A stretch of 64,000 nt of DNA from Batkoa obscura (GCA_030770535.1 JASVEC010000067.1:1-64000); one strand, 5' to 3'; counted from the stretch's first letter, positions 1 through 10,788 are shown. Notes: generated by a model not told the origin, from the sequence alone. Translations and numbers: made by a program.

Positions 1-993
1 AAACGATAAGTACTTAGGTATATTTGACAATTATACTTACTATGTTTTTTAAACTAAAGTCTAAACTTAAGGAACCTACTTATTAAATAACATAATTAAA
101 AATAAGTTCAGTATGGAAATGAAATTATTAAAAAGAAATTGTGCATAAGTGGTTGATTAGTTAAAAAATAGACTATGGTTTGCTGTTTAAAACCTGTGTT
201 TCCCTAAAAATAAGTCAAGACAAAAGGCTAACATTAAGTTTATTTTGTGAAAATTTTTAAAAAGAGAATGAATTATAACAAGAAAAAAAATTCTCATATA
301 AAACATGAAAAGGGGCTATTTTTTTACCTTTCATTTTATAAATATCAAATTGAATGTAAATATTAAAAATTACAGATAAATTATCTAGAAATTGATTGGT
401 TCTCCAAAGATTTAATAAAAGTTACAATAAATTCCTGAGACCTTTGAACATGCTATTTAACAGCATAAAAACTGTAACCTCTCTTTTGTGTATTATAAAA
501 AGCTATTTAATAACATTATATAGTCTTCAGAGCCTTACTCTCGCTTAGTTTAATCTTTTAAATATAAACAAAATTGAGCAAGTCCTATAGCAGCTTTATG
601 ATTCAAGTAGAATATGACAGTAGACAGTATTCTCTGTTTAAACTATTTGTTCACTTAAGTAAGAAGTGATAATTTTTGAAAATTTAGTAGATAAATTTTT
701 TATAAAAAGTGTATCTATTATATTAAATATAAGCTAAAATTAGATACCTATCTAGTCTTATGAACTATATATATACCTATTTGATAAAGATAAAAGTAAT
801 ATAGCTTTTATTTTGTATTATATATGATTTGGATTATTATTTATTAAATAAGTTAGTTTGAATTTCAATCACAAAAGTTAACCTTGATTAAATCAAGTTT
901 AAAATTAAGTTCAAAAAAACATAAAAACTCAAAAATATCAAATATTAACTGTTTTATTATTTACGATAGTAAGCTTAAAAGATATACAACAAT
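1..993. other. AT-rich gene-free stretch
   Basis: No open reading frame with coding character, RNA gene or repeat was recognised here. It is homopolymer-rich AT sequence. Confidence 0.5.
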
Positions 994-1410
994 TTAAAGA
1001 TTAGCGTAAGCGACAGCCAATACAGGAACTGAGTAAGCAACAAATTTAAAGCTAGAAATTGAAGCATCTGAGGTACTACTACCTTTAACTTCAGAACTCT
1101 TAGATTGAATTTGACTAGAGACACTGGATTGCATACTAGAGATTTGAGAGCTTACTGACTCAGTAAGACTAGAAATTTTTGAATTAAGAGAGTCGGAAGC
1201 AGAAGTAGCTTCGGATCTAACAGAAGAAAGAGAACTAGATTCTGCATCTTTAATAGAAGAAGCACTTTCACTAGCTTTGGATAAAACAGAGGAAGCTTTA
1301 TCTGGAACTCCAGTAGCAGAAGAGGATGGAGTTGGATTGCTGGATTGAGCATCTTGGGAAACTACTAATGAAGCAGCAGATAAAGCTAAGATAGTTTGGA
1401 AGAATTGCAT
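994..1410 (-). CDS. Small Ser-rich secreted protein, probably GPI-anchored
   Basis: 138 aa. The first ~18 residues are a signal peptide (MQFFQTILALSAASLVVS). Residues ~20-115 are extremely rich in Ser, with Ala, Lys and Glu, and contain heptad-like Ser-x-Ser spacing with periodic hydrophobic residues (SSLTESVSSQISSM). The last ~15 residues form a hydrophobic tail ending in ANL after a small-residue stretch (GSSTSDAS). That arrangement is typical of fungal GPI-anchored wall or plasma-membrane proteins. A TATA-like box lies 70 bp upstream. It is short and has no enzymatic domain. The surface role is inferred from architecture only, and the exact omega site is not determined. Confidence 0.75.
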   Translation of the reverse strand: MQFFQTILALSAASLVVSQDAQSSNPTPSSSATGVPDKASSVLSKASESASSIKDAESSSLSSVRSEATSASDSLNSKISSLTESVSSQISSMQSSVSSQIQSKSSEVKGSSTSDASISSFKFVAYSVPVLAVAYANL

Positions 1411-2631
1411 TGTTGATTGAATATTTATATTTATCGAATTAAATTGTATTATAATATTTAAATATTCAAATTCTTTGGTTTATATATCTTTTTCTTAATA
1501 ATTTTAATAATATTATAATAGTGAGCTCATATTTTTAAGGTATTAAAAGTAGGCTAATAATTGAATCATCTATTATTTGGGTGCAGTATTATTTAATTTA
1601 TTTAATAATAAAACACCATGTGAGTTGAATTGTTAATAAAGTTCTCAATCAATTTAGTAAATTTTAAAAATGAGCTAATTCTTTAAAGTTGAAAATTCGA
1701 TAGCGAATTTCTAATTAGGAATTTTGAAGGAACCTATAAGAATAGCTTTTCATTTTAATATCCAATAATCTTTCTCAAATTATTTTATTAAAATAAAAAT
1801 AAAAAATATTGTAAAAATATTAAATTTTATTAAAATTCTAAAGCAAGTTCAAAAATGATTCAAAGATTATAATAAAATGAAACAAAAGCACATAAGTTAT
1901 AAATATTCTATATCTTAAAATTTCTTATACAAAAAAGTAAAATTATTTTCTATAATATGTGATTTTTTATATATTTGTATACAAAATGCATACCTAATCT
2001 ATGGTATATGAAATTGGATGTTAATTACATTTCGATCATTATTTAATATAAGTGCGCATCAAAAAATAAATTATTATTTAACTTTGTTAATTAAGAATAA
2101 TAATTTGTTTCTACTAATTAGGGATTCTAGTAATTTATGAAAAATATATAAAATTAAAAAATATATAATTTTACTATACTGTCTTTCTAATTCTTTCTCT
2201 TAGTTTCATTTTATCTTTTTTTACATTAACATAAATACTTTGATGTCTTGTTACTTTTAATCTTATATAAAAAAAGTAATATACAAAGCAATCTTATTAA
2301 ATTCATTATTTTATTAGTTATTAATACTGACATTTTATTTTAGTATAAGATATTATTAATTTATAATAAATTGTTATTAAATAAATATTAAAATAAGTTA
2401 AATCAAATTATTAAACAATAATTAATTAAATTTATAATTTAAAAAAATAAAGTTAAAACATTGTAAAAATAACAAAAGATATAACAAAAGAGAAATATTT
2501 AATTAGATAAAAAAAGGGGAGATAGAAAAAAATAAAAATAAAATGGCACAAAAAAATTAGCATTAGATAGTATAGAAAATATCCTTGAGAATCAAATTAA
2601 TATATACAAATCAATAATCAGCTTATGATTG
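1411..2631. other. Intergenic, AT-rich
   Basis: Apart from the promoter of the upstream Ser-rich gene, nothing was recognised. ORFs here are short and of chance composition. Confidence 0.5.
1479..1486 (-). promoter_or_regulatory. TATA-like box of the Ser-rich GPI-type gene
   Basis: TATATAAA on the minus strand, about 70 bp upstream of the ATG at 1410. Confidence 0.4.
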
Positions 2632-3177
2632 TTATCTTATAAGATCCGGTGTCAATGTCAAAGACAATGTATAATCTTTCCCAAGATTATCTTCTGTTGA
2701 AAAACCGTTTAATAAAATATGATCAAAATCAGTATTATGTGAATTTTTTCTTTGATAATAGCCTAGTTTATGATGATTCAACTCATTATTTAATAATGAA
2801 GGGGAGGCCATTTTACTTGTTGTTGAGCTCGAAGATACAGTAGTTATACTAGTAGATGAATTTCTACGCCCTTTATTAAATAATGCAGTAGATAAATTGA
2901 AGTTTAATTTATTAGTTGAAGCAATGGGCTTGAAATTAATAGTACCATGAGAAACTCGTCTTTTTAAATTTTTAAAAAAAGTCAAATTAGTATCATAGCT
3001 TATATCTTCATTATCACTTTCTTCTTCTGAATGAATATCAAGTTGGTATTTTTCATAGATGGAATTTAAATCATTATTATCTTGATTGATTAAATTAAGT
3101 GTAGAAGTAGAAGTAGAAGTAGAAGTAGAAGTGGAAGTAGAATTAGAATTAGAATTAGAAGTAGAAGTAATAGTCAT
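2632..3177 (-). CDS. C-terminal-tail family protein, member A (181 aa)
   Basis: Unrecognised protein. The N-terminus is a low-complexity Ser/Thr/Asn run (residues ~4-27), written in DNA as a GAAGTA-type microsatellite. An acidic patch (SEEESDNED, ~51-59) follows, then two basophilic phosphosite-like motifs (KRRVS and GRRNSS). The C-terminus reads FDHILLNGF, a short linker, then YTLSLTLTPDLIR and stop. The two small genes in the IR1 arms (17.8/27.6 kb and 19.4/26.1 kb) end the same way: FDxxLxxGF-like, linker, YTLxL[ST]L[ST]P, stop. The shared tail in otherwise unrelated proteins argues that this is a real gene and that the tail is functional, perhaps a docking peptide. A TATA-like box lies ~75 bp upstream. 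Confidence 0.75.
   Translation of the reverse strand: MTITSTSNSNSNSTSTSTSTSTSTSTLNLINQDNNDLNSIYEKYQLDIHSEEESDNEDISYDTNLTFFKNLKRRVSHGTINFKPIASTNKLNFNLSTALFNKGRRNSSTSITTVSSSSTTSKMASPSLLNNELNHHKLGYYQRKNSHNTDFDHILLNGFSTEDNLGKDYTLSLTLTPDLIR
3108..3175. repeat. GAAGTA-type microsatellite coding for Ser/Thr/Asn
   Basis: Hexamer-like AGAAGT repeats and variants inside the 5' end of member A. They encode the N-terminal Ser-Thr run, and copy number is likely to vary. Confidence 0.7.
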
Positions 3178-3251
3178 TATAAAGTTGAATTAAACTAAAT
3201 TGAATTAAATTATTTATTTTTGAATATTTTTTCAAATTACTTTTTTAATTG

Positions 3252-3259
3252 TTTATATA
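3252..3259 (-). promoter_or_regulatory. TATA-like box of member A
   Basis: TATATAAA on the minus strand, about 75 bp upstream of the ATG at 3177. Confidence 0.4.
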
Positions 3260-3629
3260 TGTTATTCTAAAACCTAGTATCAACATCTTCAAAAAGTTAA
3301 CTAACGGTTTGACATTGAACCAATAACTTGAACTTAAATTGGGAATTCTTTATCCACATCAAATTACTATAAGTTATCTTTTTACCCCTGAAAATAAAGT
3401 AATGAACTTTAGCCATACGATTAATTTAAATGTTCATTTTTATCACATCACTATTTTTATTTATTTAGTTTAATGCCTATTTTTAGTGTCTTTTAGAGGT
3501 CTGTTTGATGATCTCTTTTGATTAACTAAAAATAGTTGTTTTCTTTTTTATTAAAATATTAACTTGGCATTTTGTTTTTGAAATCCTTGGATTACCAGTT
3601 GCTCATCTCCCAATTTCTTATGATTATTT

Positions 3630-3881
3630 CATAACATGTTAATAATAATGGTCAAATAAAACTAAATTTTGTATTAAATTTCAATTGTTTGAATCTGTAA
3701 CTCTCTACAATTCATTTTCCACATGTTGTATAATTTCTTTAAACAATTTAATTTGACACCGGATTATTTGAATGTTTTAAAAATTTTAATAAAAAATGAG
3801 AACAATGTTTCTCTATAAAACTAAAAAGTAAATAAAACAAAAATAATGAATTTTAAAGTCAATTCTAGAAGAAATTGTAGT

Positions 3882-3928
<47 letters not shown>

Positions 3929-4090
3929 TTATAGTTGGAAATCAGAGACTTGTTGACTTATCTAAACACATGTAATTTGAACTTAGAGTAGGAAATAGTT
4001 ACTAAATTTAATCAAATTCCTTTTTTTACCCCATCTTTTGAAATATTCTTATACAATATATTATTTGTTTATCGGCTTTATCTATTTAAA
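3630..4090. repeat. Direct duplication, copy 1
   Basis: This segment resembles 4490-4880 in the same orientation, offset by about 800-855 bp. Shared landmarks include a conserved AATTCTAGAAGAAATTGTA block (3861 and 4662) and TTTTTACCCCAT (about 4023 and 4820). By eye the copies differ at about one base in four or five. Confidence 0.65.
3883..3929. repeat. (AAT)n microsatellite, ~15 units
   Basis: Uninterrupted AAT/TAA trinucleotide run within duplication copy 1. The equivalent place in copy 2 (~4684) has only three to four units. Confidence 0.95.
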
Positions 4091-4319
4091 ATTGTTGCTT
4101 TATTTTTATTAATAGTTATTTAAATTTAGAATAGTATTTGATATGAAATTAAGTCAATAACTTCTTGATCTAATTAAGATAGTTAGATGACATATCGAAA
4201 TTGTCTAATATGAGACTGAATTCTATAAATAAAAAATGGAAATAGAATCCTAATATAATTTATATTTTACTTTTGTTTGATTTTTAATAATTTAGAATGA
4301 AAAATAAATAATAACATAT

Positions 4320-4417
4320 GGGAATGTATTTTTGTATTCAAGTATTTTACTAACAATTTTTCCACTCAAATAGTGCTTGAAAAATGCAAAAAGTGATGAG
4401 GCCAAAAAACATCCCTC
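4320..4417 (+). mobile_element. MITE-like element 1
   Basis: Member of a ~100 bp foldback family. The left end is GGGGATGTATTTTT-like and the right end is the inverted AAAAAACATCCCC-like sequence. The core has TTTTACTAACAATTTTTCC, then AATAGTGCTTGAAAAATG. It is flanked by ATAT on the left and a degenerate copy on the right. Confidence 0.8.
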
Positions 4418-4489
4418 ATCTTAAATAATTGAAATTAACAAATAGTTTTATAGAATTGTTACTTGACTCTTGATATTATTGATTTTGTC

Positions 4490-4880
4490 ATTTATTAGTA
4501 ATAATGGTGAAGTTCGAATAAAGTTATAGTTCCTAGTTAAATCTTAATTGTTTGAGTCTATAACTTATTAAAATAATTTGACTAGATTGTTTCAATGTTT
4601 TGAAATAGTTGGTAAAAATAGAACAAAAATAACTTTAACAAAAATAATGAATTTGAAAGTTAATTCTAGAAGAAATTGTATTTTAATAATAATAACTTAT
4701 AGTTACAAATCAGAAACTCATTAACTTATCTAAAGACAAATAATCTAGACTTTGATGGAACAAGTGTACTAAATTTGGTCAAATTATTGATTACTTAATA
4801 TACTAATTCCCTCTTTTTATTTTTTACCCCATATTTTGTAAATTTTTAGAACATCCATTTTATTTATTGGCTTTGATTTT
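4490..4880. repeat. Direct duplication, copy 2
   Basis: Diverged tandem partner of 3630-4090. MITE-like element 1 lies between the two copies and element 2 lies just beyond this one. Confidence 0.65.
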
Positions 4881-5027
4881 TAAAATTGTTAGTTTACTTC
4901 TTGATAATAGTTGATTTTGAATTTGTGGAGTAACTGTTTCAGTAAAGTTGAATAAAGCTTTGATAAATTATAGTCAATAAGTGGTATAATATAATTGAAT
5001 TGTCTTGAATTTGGATTAGTATTATAT

Positions 5028-5128
5028 GGGGATGTTTTTTTTTGTTTCATTACCTTTTTCCATTTTTTAAGCACTATTTGAGTAGAAAGACTATTCGGTA
5101 AAATTTTTAAATAAAAATATATATCCCC
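5028..5128 (-). mobile_element. MITE-like element 2
   Basis: Opposite orientation to element 1. It has matching GGGGATGT / ATATCCCC ends and a perfect ATAT duplication on both sides (5024-5027 and 5129-5132). A short ORF across this stretch is a by-product. Confidence 0.9.
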
Positions 5129-5570
5129 ATATACATATATAGACATATATAAAGCATAAAACTACAATGTAGAGATACAACTTATTATTTAGTTGATAGT
5201 CATTAATACAAATGATCAAATAAAAGCTTACTTTTAAAAACAAAGATTATTAATAGATTTTAAAATTTATTGTAATATATTTATTATTTCATTTTGATTT
5301 TAATCATTATTTTTAAAAAAGAGTCGTTAAATTGAATTTAATTAATTTTATATTTAAGTTTATTATGTTTTATATCAAGTTATTTGGCTATGTTTTAGTG
5401 TCAAACTAGAAGGAAGTTTTAAATTTTAAAATCAACCTTCTTTAATTTCCAATCTAGAGTTGTTAACTTTATTTCATTAAAGTAAAAATAGGAAATTTAA
5501 TTTTAATTTTTAGGAAATAATAAGAATGATTGTTATTTGTAATAAAATTATTTATTATTTATTATTTATT

Positions 5571-5657
5571 ATTTCTTTTTTTCTTTTTCTTTTTCCTTTT
5601 CTTTTTCTTTTTCCTTTTCTTTTTCTTTTTCTTATTTATTTATTTATTTATTTATTT
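5571..5657. repeat. Pyrimidine tract (TTTTTC)n followed by (TTTA)n
   Basis: An almost pure C/T strand of ~60 bp (repeated TTTTTC and TTTTCC) runs into about seven TTTA units. It ends ~50 bp before the kinase start codon, so it probably lies in that gene's promoter or 5' leader. Confidence 0.85.
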
Positions 5658-5709
5658 TATATTACTAAAATTTATTTAATAAGCATATTATATTGACTTT
5701 TATTAAATA

Positions 5710-6984
5710 ATGAAATTTCAATTGTCTATTGAGCCTAAAAAGGATGAAACATTATTAAATGATCGTTATCAACTTATAAGGACCTTAGGACAAGGTAACT
5801 ATGGACAAGTGTATTTAGTTAAAGATATAATGAGTAACCAAAAGGTAACATTTCGTTTTCACTTATTCAAGTATTATAATTAACTAATTATTATTAACTA
5901 TAATTAACCTATCTAAAGTTAGCTCTTAAAAAAATAGCACGTAGTTATGATTTAAAAAGAGATAAGTGGGTTGAAAGAGAAATTCAAATTTGCTTATTAT
6001 TAAATCATCCCAATATTATACATATAAAAACTTACTTTAAAGATGAAGAGTATTATTATTTAATCTTTGAATATATCGAAGGCAATTCATTGGCTACCTT
6101 ATTAAAGAAAAAGAAATTAAAATCCAAACAAATTAATTTATATTTATTTCAATTATTAGATGCTATCAGTAAGTTTTATTATTTACTTTATTATTTACTA
6201 AATTTAAATTTTGTTTTAGCTTATTGTCATTACCATTCAATTGTCCATAGAGATTTAAAAATTGAAGTAAACATTAATTAATTATTAATCAAATAATATA
6301 TAGATATTAATAATATAAATTATAGAATATAATGATTACTAATACCTCACAATTAAAAGTAATAGATTTTGGATTGTCTAATTATTTCAACATAACTCAA
6401 AAATTAACTACTTATTGTGGTACTGTTCCTTATATTTCCCCAGAAATAGTAAAAGCAAATTGTTATGTGGGTAATTACAATTGAGTTTCATTTACTATTA
6501 TGATTAATATTTTCTGTAAAGGTCCAGAAGTAGATATTTGGTCTATTGGGGTTATATTATATGCTATGTGTACACGTACATTACCCTTTGGAAATCCAAG
6601 TGTTGAAAAGAATTATTATGCTATTGTTACTGGTCAAGTGAATTATTCAAAGAAAATCAAAATAGGTAAGTTACAATTTAATATACAGTAAGATGTATGA
6701 TATTAATTAAAATAGAATATAAACAAATAATGCAACAATGTTTTATACCGAAGGGAGAATTACGTATTAGTAGTATTGAATTACTAAATAGATATTATAA
6801 AAGTGAAATATTCAATCAACCTAAATATTATTATTTTGTAGATAATAATATCAACCTTAATAAGCTCAACTCATTCAATAATAATAATATAAAAGAAGAA
6901 AAAGAAATTAACTATCAACATATTGAATTAAAATTAAATAATTCTAAAAAGTTTCATAATAGATTGATTAACTTATTTAAATAA
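5710..6984 (+). CDS. Ser/Thr protein kinase, six exons, CAMK/KIN1-Snf1-like
   Basis: Proposed exons are 5710-5844, 5919-6168, 6220-6266, 6326-6470, 6522-6665 and 6716-6984, giving 329 aa in one continuous frame. The five GT-AG introns are 50-74 nt. Visible kinase motifs are the glycine loop LGQGNYGQV (26-34), the ATP lysine in ALKK (Lys49), catalytic HRDLKIEN (138-145, Asp140), DFG (158-160), YISPEIV, and DIWSIGVILY. The DFGLSN...CGT.PY.SPE signature and GPEVDIWS resemble the fungal CAMK/KIN1/Snf1 branch. The kinase domain fills nearly the whole protein, leaving a short Asn/Lys-rich C-terminus and no other domain. A kinase is certain. The subfamily and exact intron 1 acceptor are less so. Confidence 0.85.
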
Positions 6985-7541
6985 TTAATATCTTTATCCT
7001 ACAATAAACTAGTCAGTTTTTTAATAATGCTTAGATTTTTATTTAAATAAAGTTCAAAAAAAAACTAGTATTTTTCAATTTTATAACATAATTAATTGCT
7101 ATAAGTCATCTATTTCTTAATAATAACAAAATTTGATTTAAAAAATATTCTAATAAATAGAAGTATTCGAGGTTAACTCGAATTTAGTCCTTTTTTAAAC
7201 TTTTAGGCTAATTAATAAAGGTTTATAATGTGTTTTTAAACTAATTAAAGTTACTTAATAATTAATATAGTGTAATTTAAATATTTTATTTAAAATATAA
7301 TATAAAATAAGTTATTTAGAATTTTAGAATTTTAATTAAAATGACTAATAAAATTAAAATTAAATTGTATTAATTACATTTGAAATTTATATTATTTTAA
7401 TAAATTACATACTAATTTCATTTTTATAAATAAAAGTACTCTAATGATTTATGCAAGTTTGAAAAACTCATATAAAAGAAATGATTAATAAATTCAAAAA
7501 GCAAAAGATTAAAATATAACTAGTTCTATGATTTAACATAT
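6985..7541. other. Intergenic, AT-rich
   Basis: Nothing recognised up to MITE-like element 3. The two flanking kinases converge here (plus and minus strand), so it holds their 3' ends. Confidence 0.5.
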
Positions 7542-7640
7542 GGGGATGTATTTTTGTGTTTAAGAATTTTGTTAGCAAATTTTCCGCTTAGATAGCGCTT
7601 AAAAAATGGAAGAAATAATGAAGTTAAAAAAGACACTCCC
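7542..7640 (+). mobile_element. MITE-like element 3
   Basis: Full-length copy with GGGGATGTATTTTTGTG at the left end and ACACTCCC at the right. A perfect ATAT target duplication flanks it (7538-7541 and 7641-7644). The core contains TTTCCGCTTAGATAGCGC. Confidence 0.9.
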
Positions 7641-7926
7641 ATATATATACCTTATAAACTATAAAAGAATCATATCTACTTAACTTTGTTTTGATTAAAA
7701 ATACAAACCTTTTACAAAATGAAATCCTTTTTTTAAAGACAGAAGTAATAATAACTTGAATGAGTAATGAATATAATATTTATTATTATACTAAACTTTA
7801 AGTTGAAAGTAATAGTAAATCAAAAAATTAATAACAAAATTATTATAATAAATAAAGAACTAATATTAATATTAAAATTAAATAAATTAAATAAAATAAT
7901 TTATAATATATAAAATAAACTACTTA

Positions 7927-8811
7927 TTATAATATAACATTTTGGAAATAAGGATGATCAAGAGCTTCTTGAGCGGAGGTACGATGATGTGGTTGATACA
8001 TTAGTAATCTAGCAATAAGGTCTAAAGCAATAGGATCATTAGTAGGAATATGATTAGCTAAATTAGTGGGTGGGTAATAAGGATGAGAATTAGGTCTCCA
8101 ATTGGGGTATTGATTAATAGTTGGCCAAGTTTGGTCTGTTGGTGTACCTAGTATACGAAATATCTTAATTAGTTGATCGTCATTATTGGCCCCTGGAAAT
8201 AAGGGTCTACCAATAAATAATTCAGCCATAATACAACCAACAGACCAAAGATCAATAGCAGTAGAATAATTTCGACTACCTAATAAAACATCTGGAGCTC
8301 TATACCATAGAGTAACAACTTCATTAGAAAATGAAGCTACTGGTATACCGAATGCCCTTGCTAGTCCAAAATCCCCTAATTTTAAATTATTTCTAGCATC
8401 AATTAATAAATTTTGTGGTTTCAAATCCCGATGTAATACTCTTGAATCATGACAATAAGCTAATCCAGATAATAATTGATACATAAATTTTTTAATGGTT
8501 ATTGGATCTAATACTCCATTAACTCCCTTAGTATCTTGATACCTTTTTAAATCTTGTTCCATATATTCAAATACTAACGTAAGTCGACTTTCAGTATGAA
8601 CTACATCTAACAATCGTACTATATTGGGATGTTTTAACTCTTTCATTAATGAAATTTCTCGAATAGCTGTACTTGGTGCTCCCTCATCTGGATCTAAAGT
8701 TATTTCTTTTAATGCTACTACATCTCCACTGGCTCGATTAATTCCTCGATAAACAGAGGCATAAGTACCTTCTCCTAATTTATTTTGTGTTATATATCGA
8801 TTATCAGACAT
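7927..8811 (-). CDS. PHO85: Pho85-type cyclin-dependent kinase
   Basis: 294 aa, close to the ~305 aa of yeast Pho85. Motifs in order: glycine loop GEGTYASV (13-20), VALKE with Lys35, the PSTAIRE cyclin-binding helix (46-52), [19 protein letters not shown] (127-134, Asp129), [12 protein letters not shown], and the [12 protein letters not shown] activation segment. The GEGTYASVY loop and the [17 protein letters not shown] stretch fit the Pho85 (fungal CDK5-like) branch better than Cdc28. In yeasts Pho85 pairs with many cyclins and controls phosphate sensing, glycogen and cell-cycle entry. No intron is needed here, whereas the S. cerevisiae gene has one near its start. The upstream AT-rich region contains no other gene. 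Confidence 0.92.
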   Translation of the reverse strand: MSDNRYITQNKLGEGTYASVYRGINRASGDVVALKEITLDPDEGAPSTAIREISLMKELKHPNIVRLLDVVHTESRLTLVFEYMEQDLKRYQDTKGVNGVLDPITIKKFMYQLLSGLAYCHDSRVLHRDLKPQNLLIDARNNLKLGDFGLARAFGIPVASFSNEVVTLWYRAPDVLLGSRNYSTAIDLWSVGCIMAELFIGRPLFPGANNDDQLIKIFRILGTPTDQTWPTINQYPNWRPNSHPYYPPTNLANHIPTNDPIALDLIARLLMYQPHHRTSAQEALDHPYFQNVIL

Positions 8812-10015
8812 TTTTGAAATTTAATCTAATTTAAAAATACAAAAATAACTTTAAAATGGATTAGTAAACAATTAAGATAAAATAAATTTAAACATGAATT
8901 AATTAAATATATAGTTATTTAAATTATCATATTACCTTTAGATTATCTTGTTCTTTTTTATATGTAGTTTATTTATTTATGAAATAAATAAAAAGTGTAA
9001 TCAATCTAAAATTTATTTCTCCTTTATTTAAAATTCAATTACGTTACCCTTTTTTAATTCAATTGTTGGTGGTTAGCTAAGCAAACTAAATGTTTGACAA
9101 TGATTGGTTCATTTTAATAAAAATTGAATTCCAACTTTTAATTCATTAAAACTTAAGAGTTTTATAGTTTAAAAATATATATTCTATTTTTATTTAGAAA
9201 TTGATAGTTTGTTGAATTTATATATTAATGAAATTACAAATTATATTAATTTAATTACTAATTAAAATAAATTCTTAAGTTTAAATAAAAGCACACAAGC
9301 TATTCTCTTTTTCAAATCTCAACTAAAAAGTTGAATTAATCCAATCAAACTTCATTTGAGTTGAGATTTTTTACTCTTCTAATACTCAAAACAAGTTATC
9401 TCATTAAACTGAATTTATTTTTTAATTACTTGAATATTGTAGGCAAACAATATTTGTCAACTTTTTATTAAAATCAAATCATAATAAACATTATTTACAC
9501 AGTTTCAATTTGATTGACTATTAAATATTGAATTTTAAAAGAAGCAAATTAACTAGTAAAATCTCTTAAAAATTATAGTCCAATCAAAAAGAATATTTTA
9601 AGACTTTCAATGCTTAAAAGGTTCAAGATTTAGATAATTTAATAGAACCCTTAACAAATTAAAAAGACTATTATATGTCAGGTATATCAGAATTCAAAAA
9701 ATTAACGCTAAAAAGACATCTAATTATTGTTTTGATTTGATAGCCCTCCTTTATTCTGACCACTGACATTAAAGTTACTTAAATCTAGTTGTACTTTATT
9801 AGCTTGTATGAATTTTGAAGTAGATTTATCTATTTATAAATAATAATAAAAAATAAAACTTTAAACTAATATTATATTTTTTTATTAATCATTAATGTTA
9901 ATCAAAAAAGTGATGCAGAAGATAAATTAAATGGAATTCTAATAATCGATTTATTTAAAAAGGAATTCAAATGATAAATTATTGATTCTAAAGATAAATT
10001 GTTTTTATAAAGGAG
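8812..10015. other. Intergenic region with a small inverted repeat
   Basis: No gene recognised. A perfect 11-bp inverted repeat (AAATCTCAACT at 9314-9324, AGTTGAGATTT at 9359-9369) could form a short hairpin with a 34-bp loop. The right end holds the promoter of the secreted repeat protein. Confidence 0.5.
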
Positions 10016-10023
10016 TATAAAAG
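10016..10023 (+). promoter_or_regulatory. TATA-like box of the dibasic repeat protein gene
   Basis: TATAAAAG about 85 bp upstream of the ATG at 10108. Confidence 0.5.
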
Positions 10024-10107
10024 CAATTCAGATTCATTCAAAAAACAATATCAAATATTTGACTGTTTATTGACTAAACATTTATCCAATACTTTTAAAC
10101 TATAAAA

Positions 10108-10788
10108 ATGATTTTCAACACCTTAGTTTCCTTATCTCTTTTAGCTACTGCTTTTGCTGTTTCTCCTCAACCTCCTTCTCAACCTCAATCTGGTATCCAT
10201 CGTAGAGCTATGCCCATCAATCCCCAACTTGCTCAATCTGGTATCCATCGTAGAGCTTCACCAGCCGTACCAGCTTATCCACAAATGGCTCAATCTGGTA
10301 TCCATCGTAGAGCTATGCCCATCAATCCCCAACTTGCTCAATCTGGTATCCATCGTAGAGCTTCACCAGCCGTACCAGCTTATCCACAAATGGCTCAATC
10401 TGGTATCCATCGTAGAGCTTCACCAGTTTCACCAGCTTATCCACAAATGGCTCAATCTGGTATCCATCGTAGAGCTTCACCAGTTTCACCAGCTTATCCA
10501 CAAATGGCTCAGTCCGGAATCCATCGTAGAGCTGTACCAGCTTATCCTCAATCTGCTCAATCTGGTATTCATCGTCGTTGTGATGGCTTTGGTGGATGGG
10601 GAGGCTTTGGTGGATGTGGTTTCTTCCCATTCATTGTACAGGACTTTAATGCAGTTAACGATAACAGTTTCTGTGTTAATGATTTTAATCGTAATACTGA
10701 AGCAGCTGTATTTTGTGATAGTATTAATGACTTCAATTTATTTGATAATAACTTTAATGCAGTTAACGAAAACCTTATCGTTGCTTAA
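10108..10788 (+). CDS. Secreted repeat protein with eight kexin-type dibasic sites (KEP-like)
   Basis: 226 aa. A signal peptide (MIFNTLVSLSLLATAFA) is followed by a Pro-rich repeat region in which QSGIHRR occurs eight times. The spacers are of two kinds: A-M-P-I-N-P-Q-L-A, and A-S-P-[AV][VS]-P-A-Y-P-Q-M-A or its shortened form. Each RR is a plausible Kex2 site, so processing would release seven peptides of about 16-19 residues. The C-terminal ~70 residues form a different domain: a Gly/Phe/Trp-rich Cys segment (CDGFGGWGGFGGCGFF), then an Asn/Asp/Phe-rich part with three more Cys. The order fits fungal kexin-processed repeat proteins (pheromone, Ece1 or repellent type). Which class it belongs to cannot be told. 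Confidence 0.85.
   Translation: MIFNTLVSLSLLATAFAVSPQPPSQPQSGIHRRAMPINPQLAQSGIHRRASPAVPAYPQMAQSGIHRRAMPINPQLAQSGIHRRASPAVPAYPQMAQSGIHRRASPVSPAYPQMAQSGIHRRASPVSPAYPQMAQSGIHRRAVPAYPQSAQSGIHRRCDGFGGWGGFGGCGFFPFIVQDFNAVNDNSFCVNDFNRNTEAAVFCDSINDFNLFDNNFNAVNENLIVA
10208..10417 (+). repeat. 105-bp in-frame tandem duplication inside the dibasic repeat gene
   Basis: The pair of units AMPINPQLAQSGIHRR plus ASPAVPAYPQMAQSGIHRR occurs twice in a row with essentially identical DNA. This shows recent expansion by unequal exchange. Two further near-identical 57-bp units follow. Confidence 0.85.

Noticed and set aside
4889-5146. 85-codon minus-strand ORF
   Set aside because: It covers MITE-like element 2 and duplication copy 2 and shows no conserved motif.
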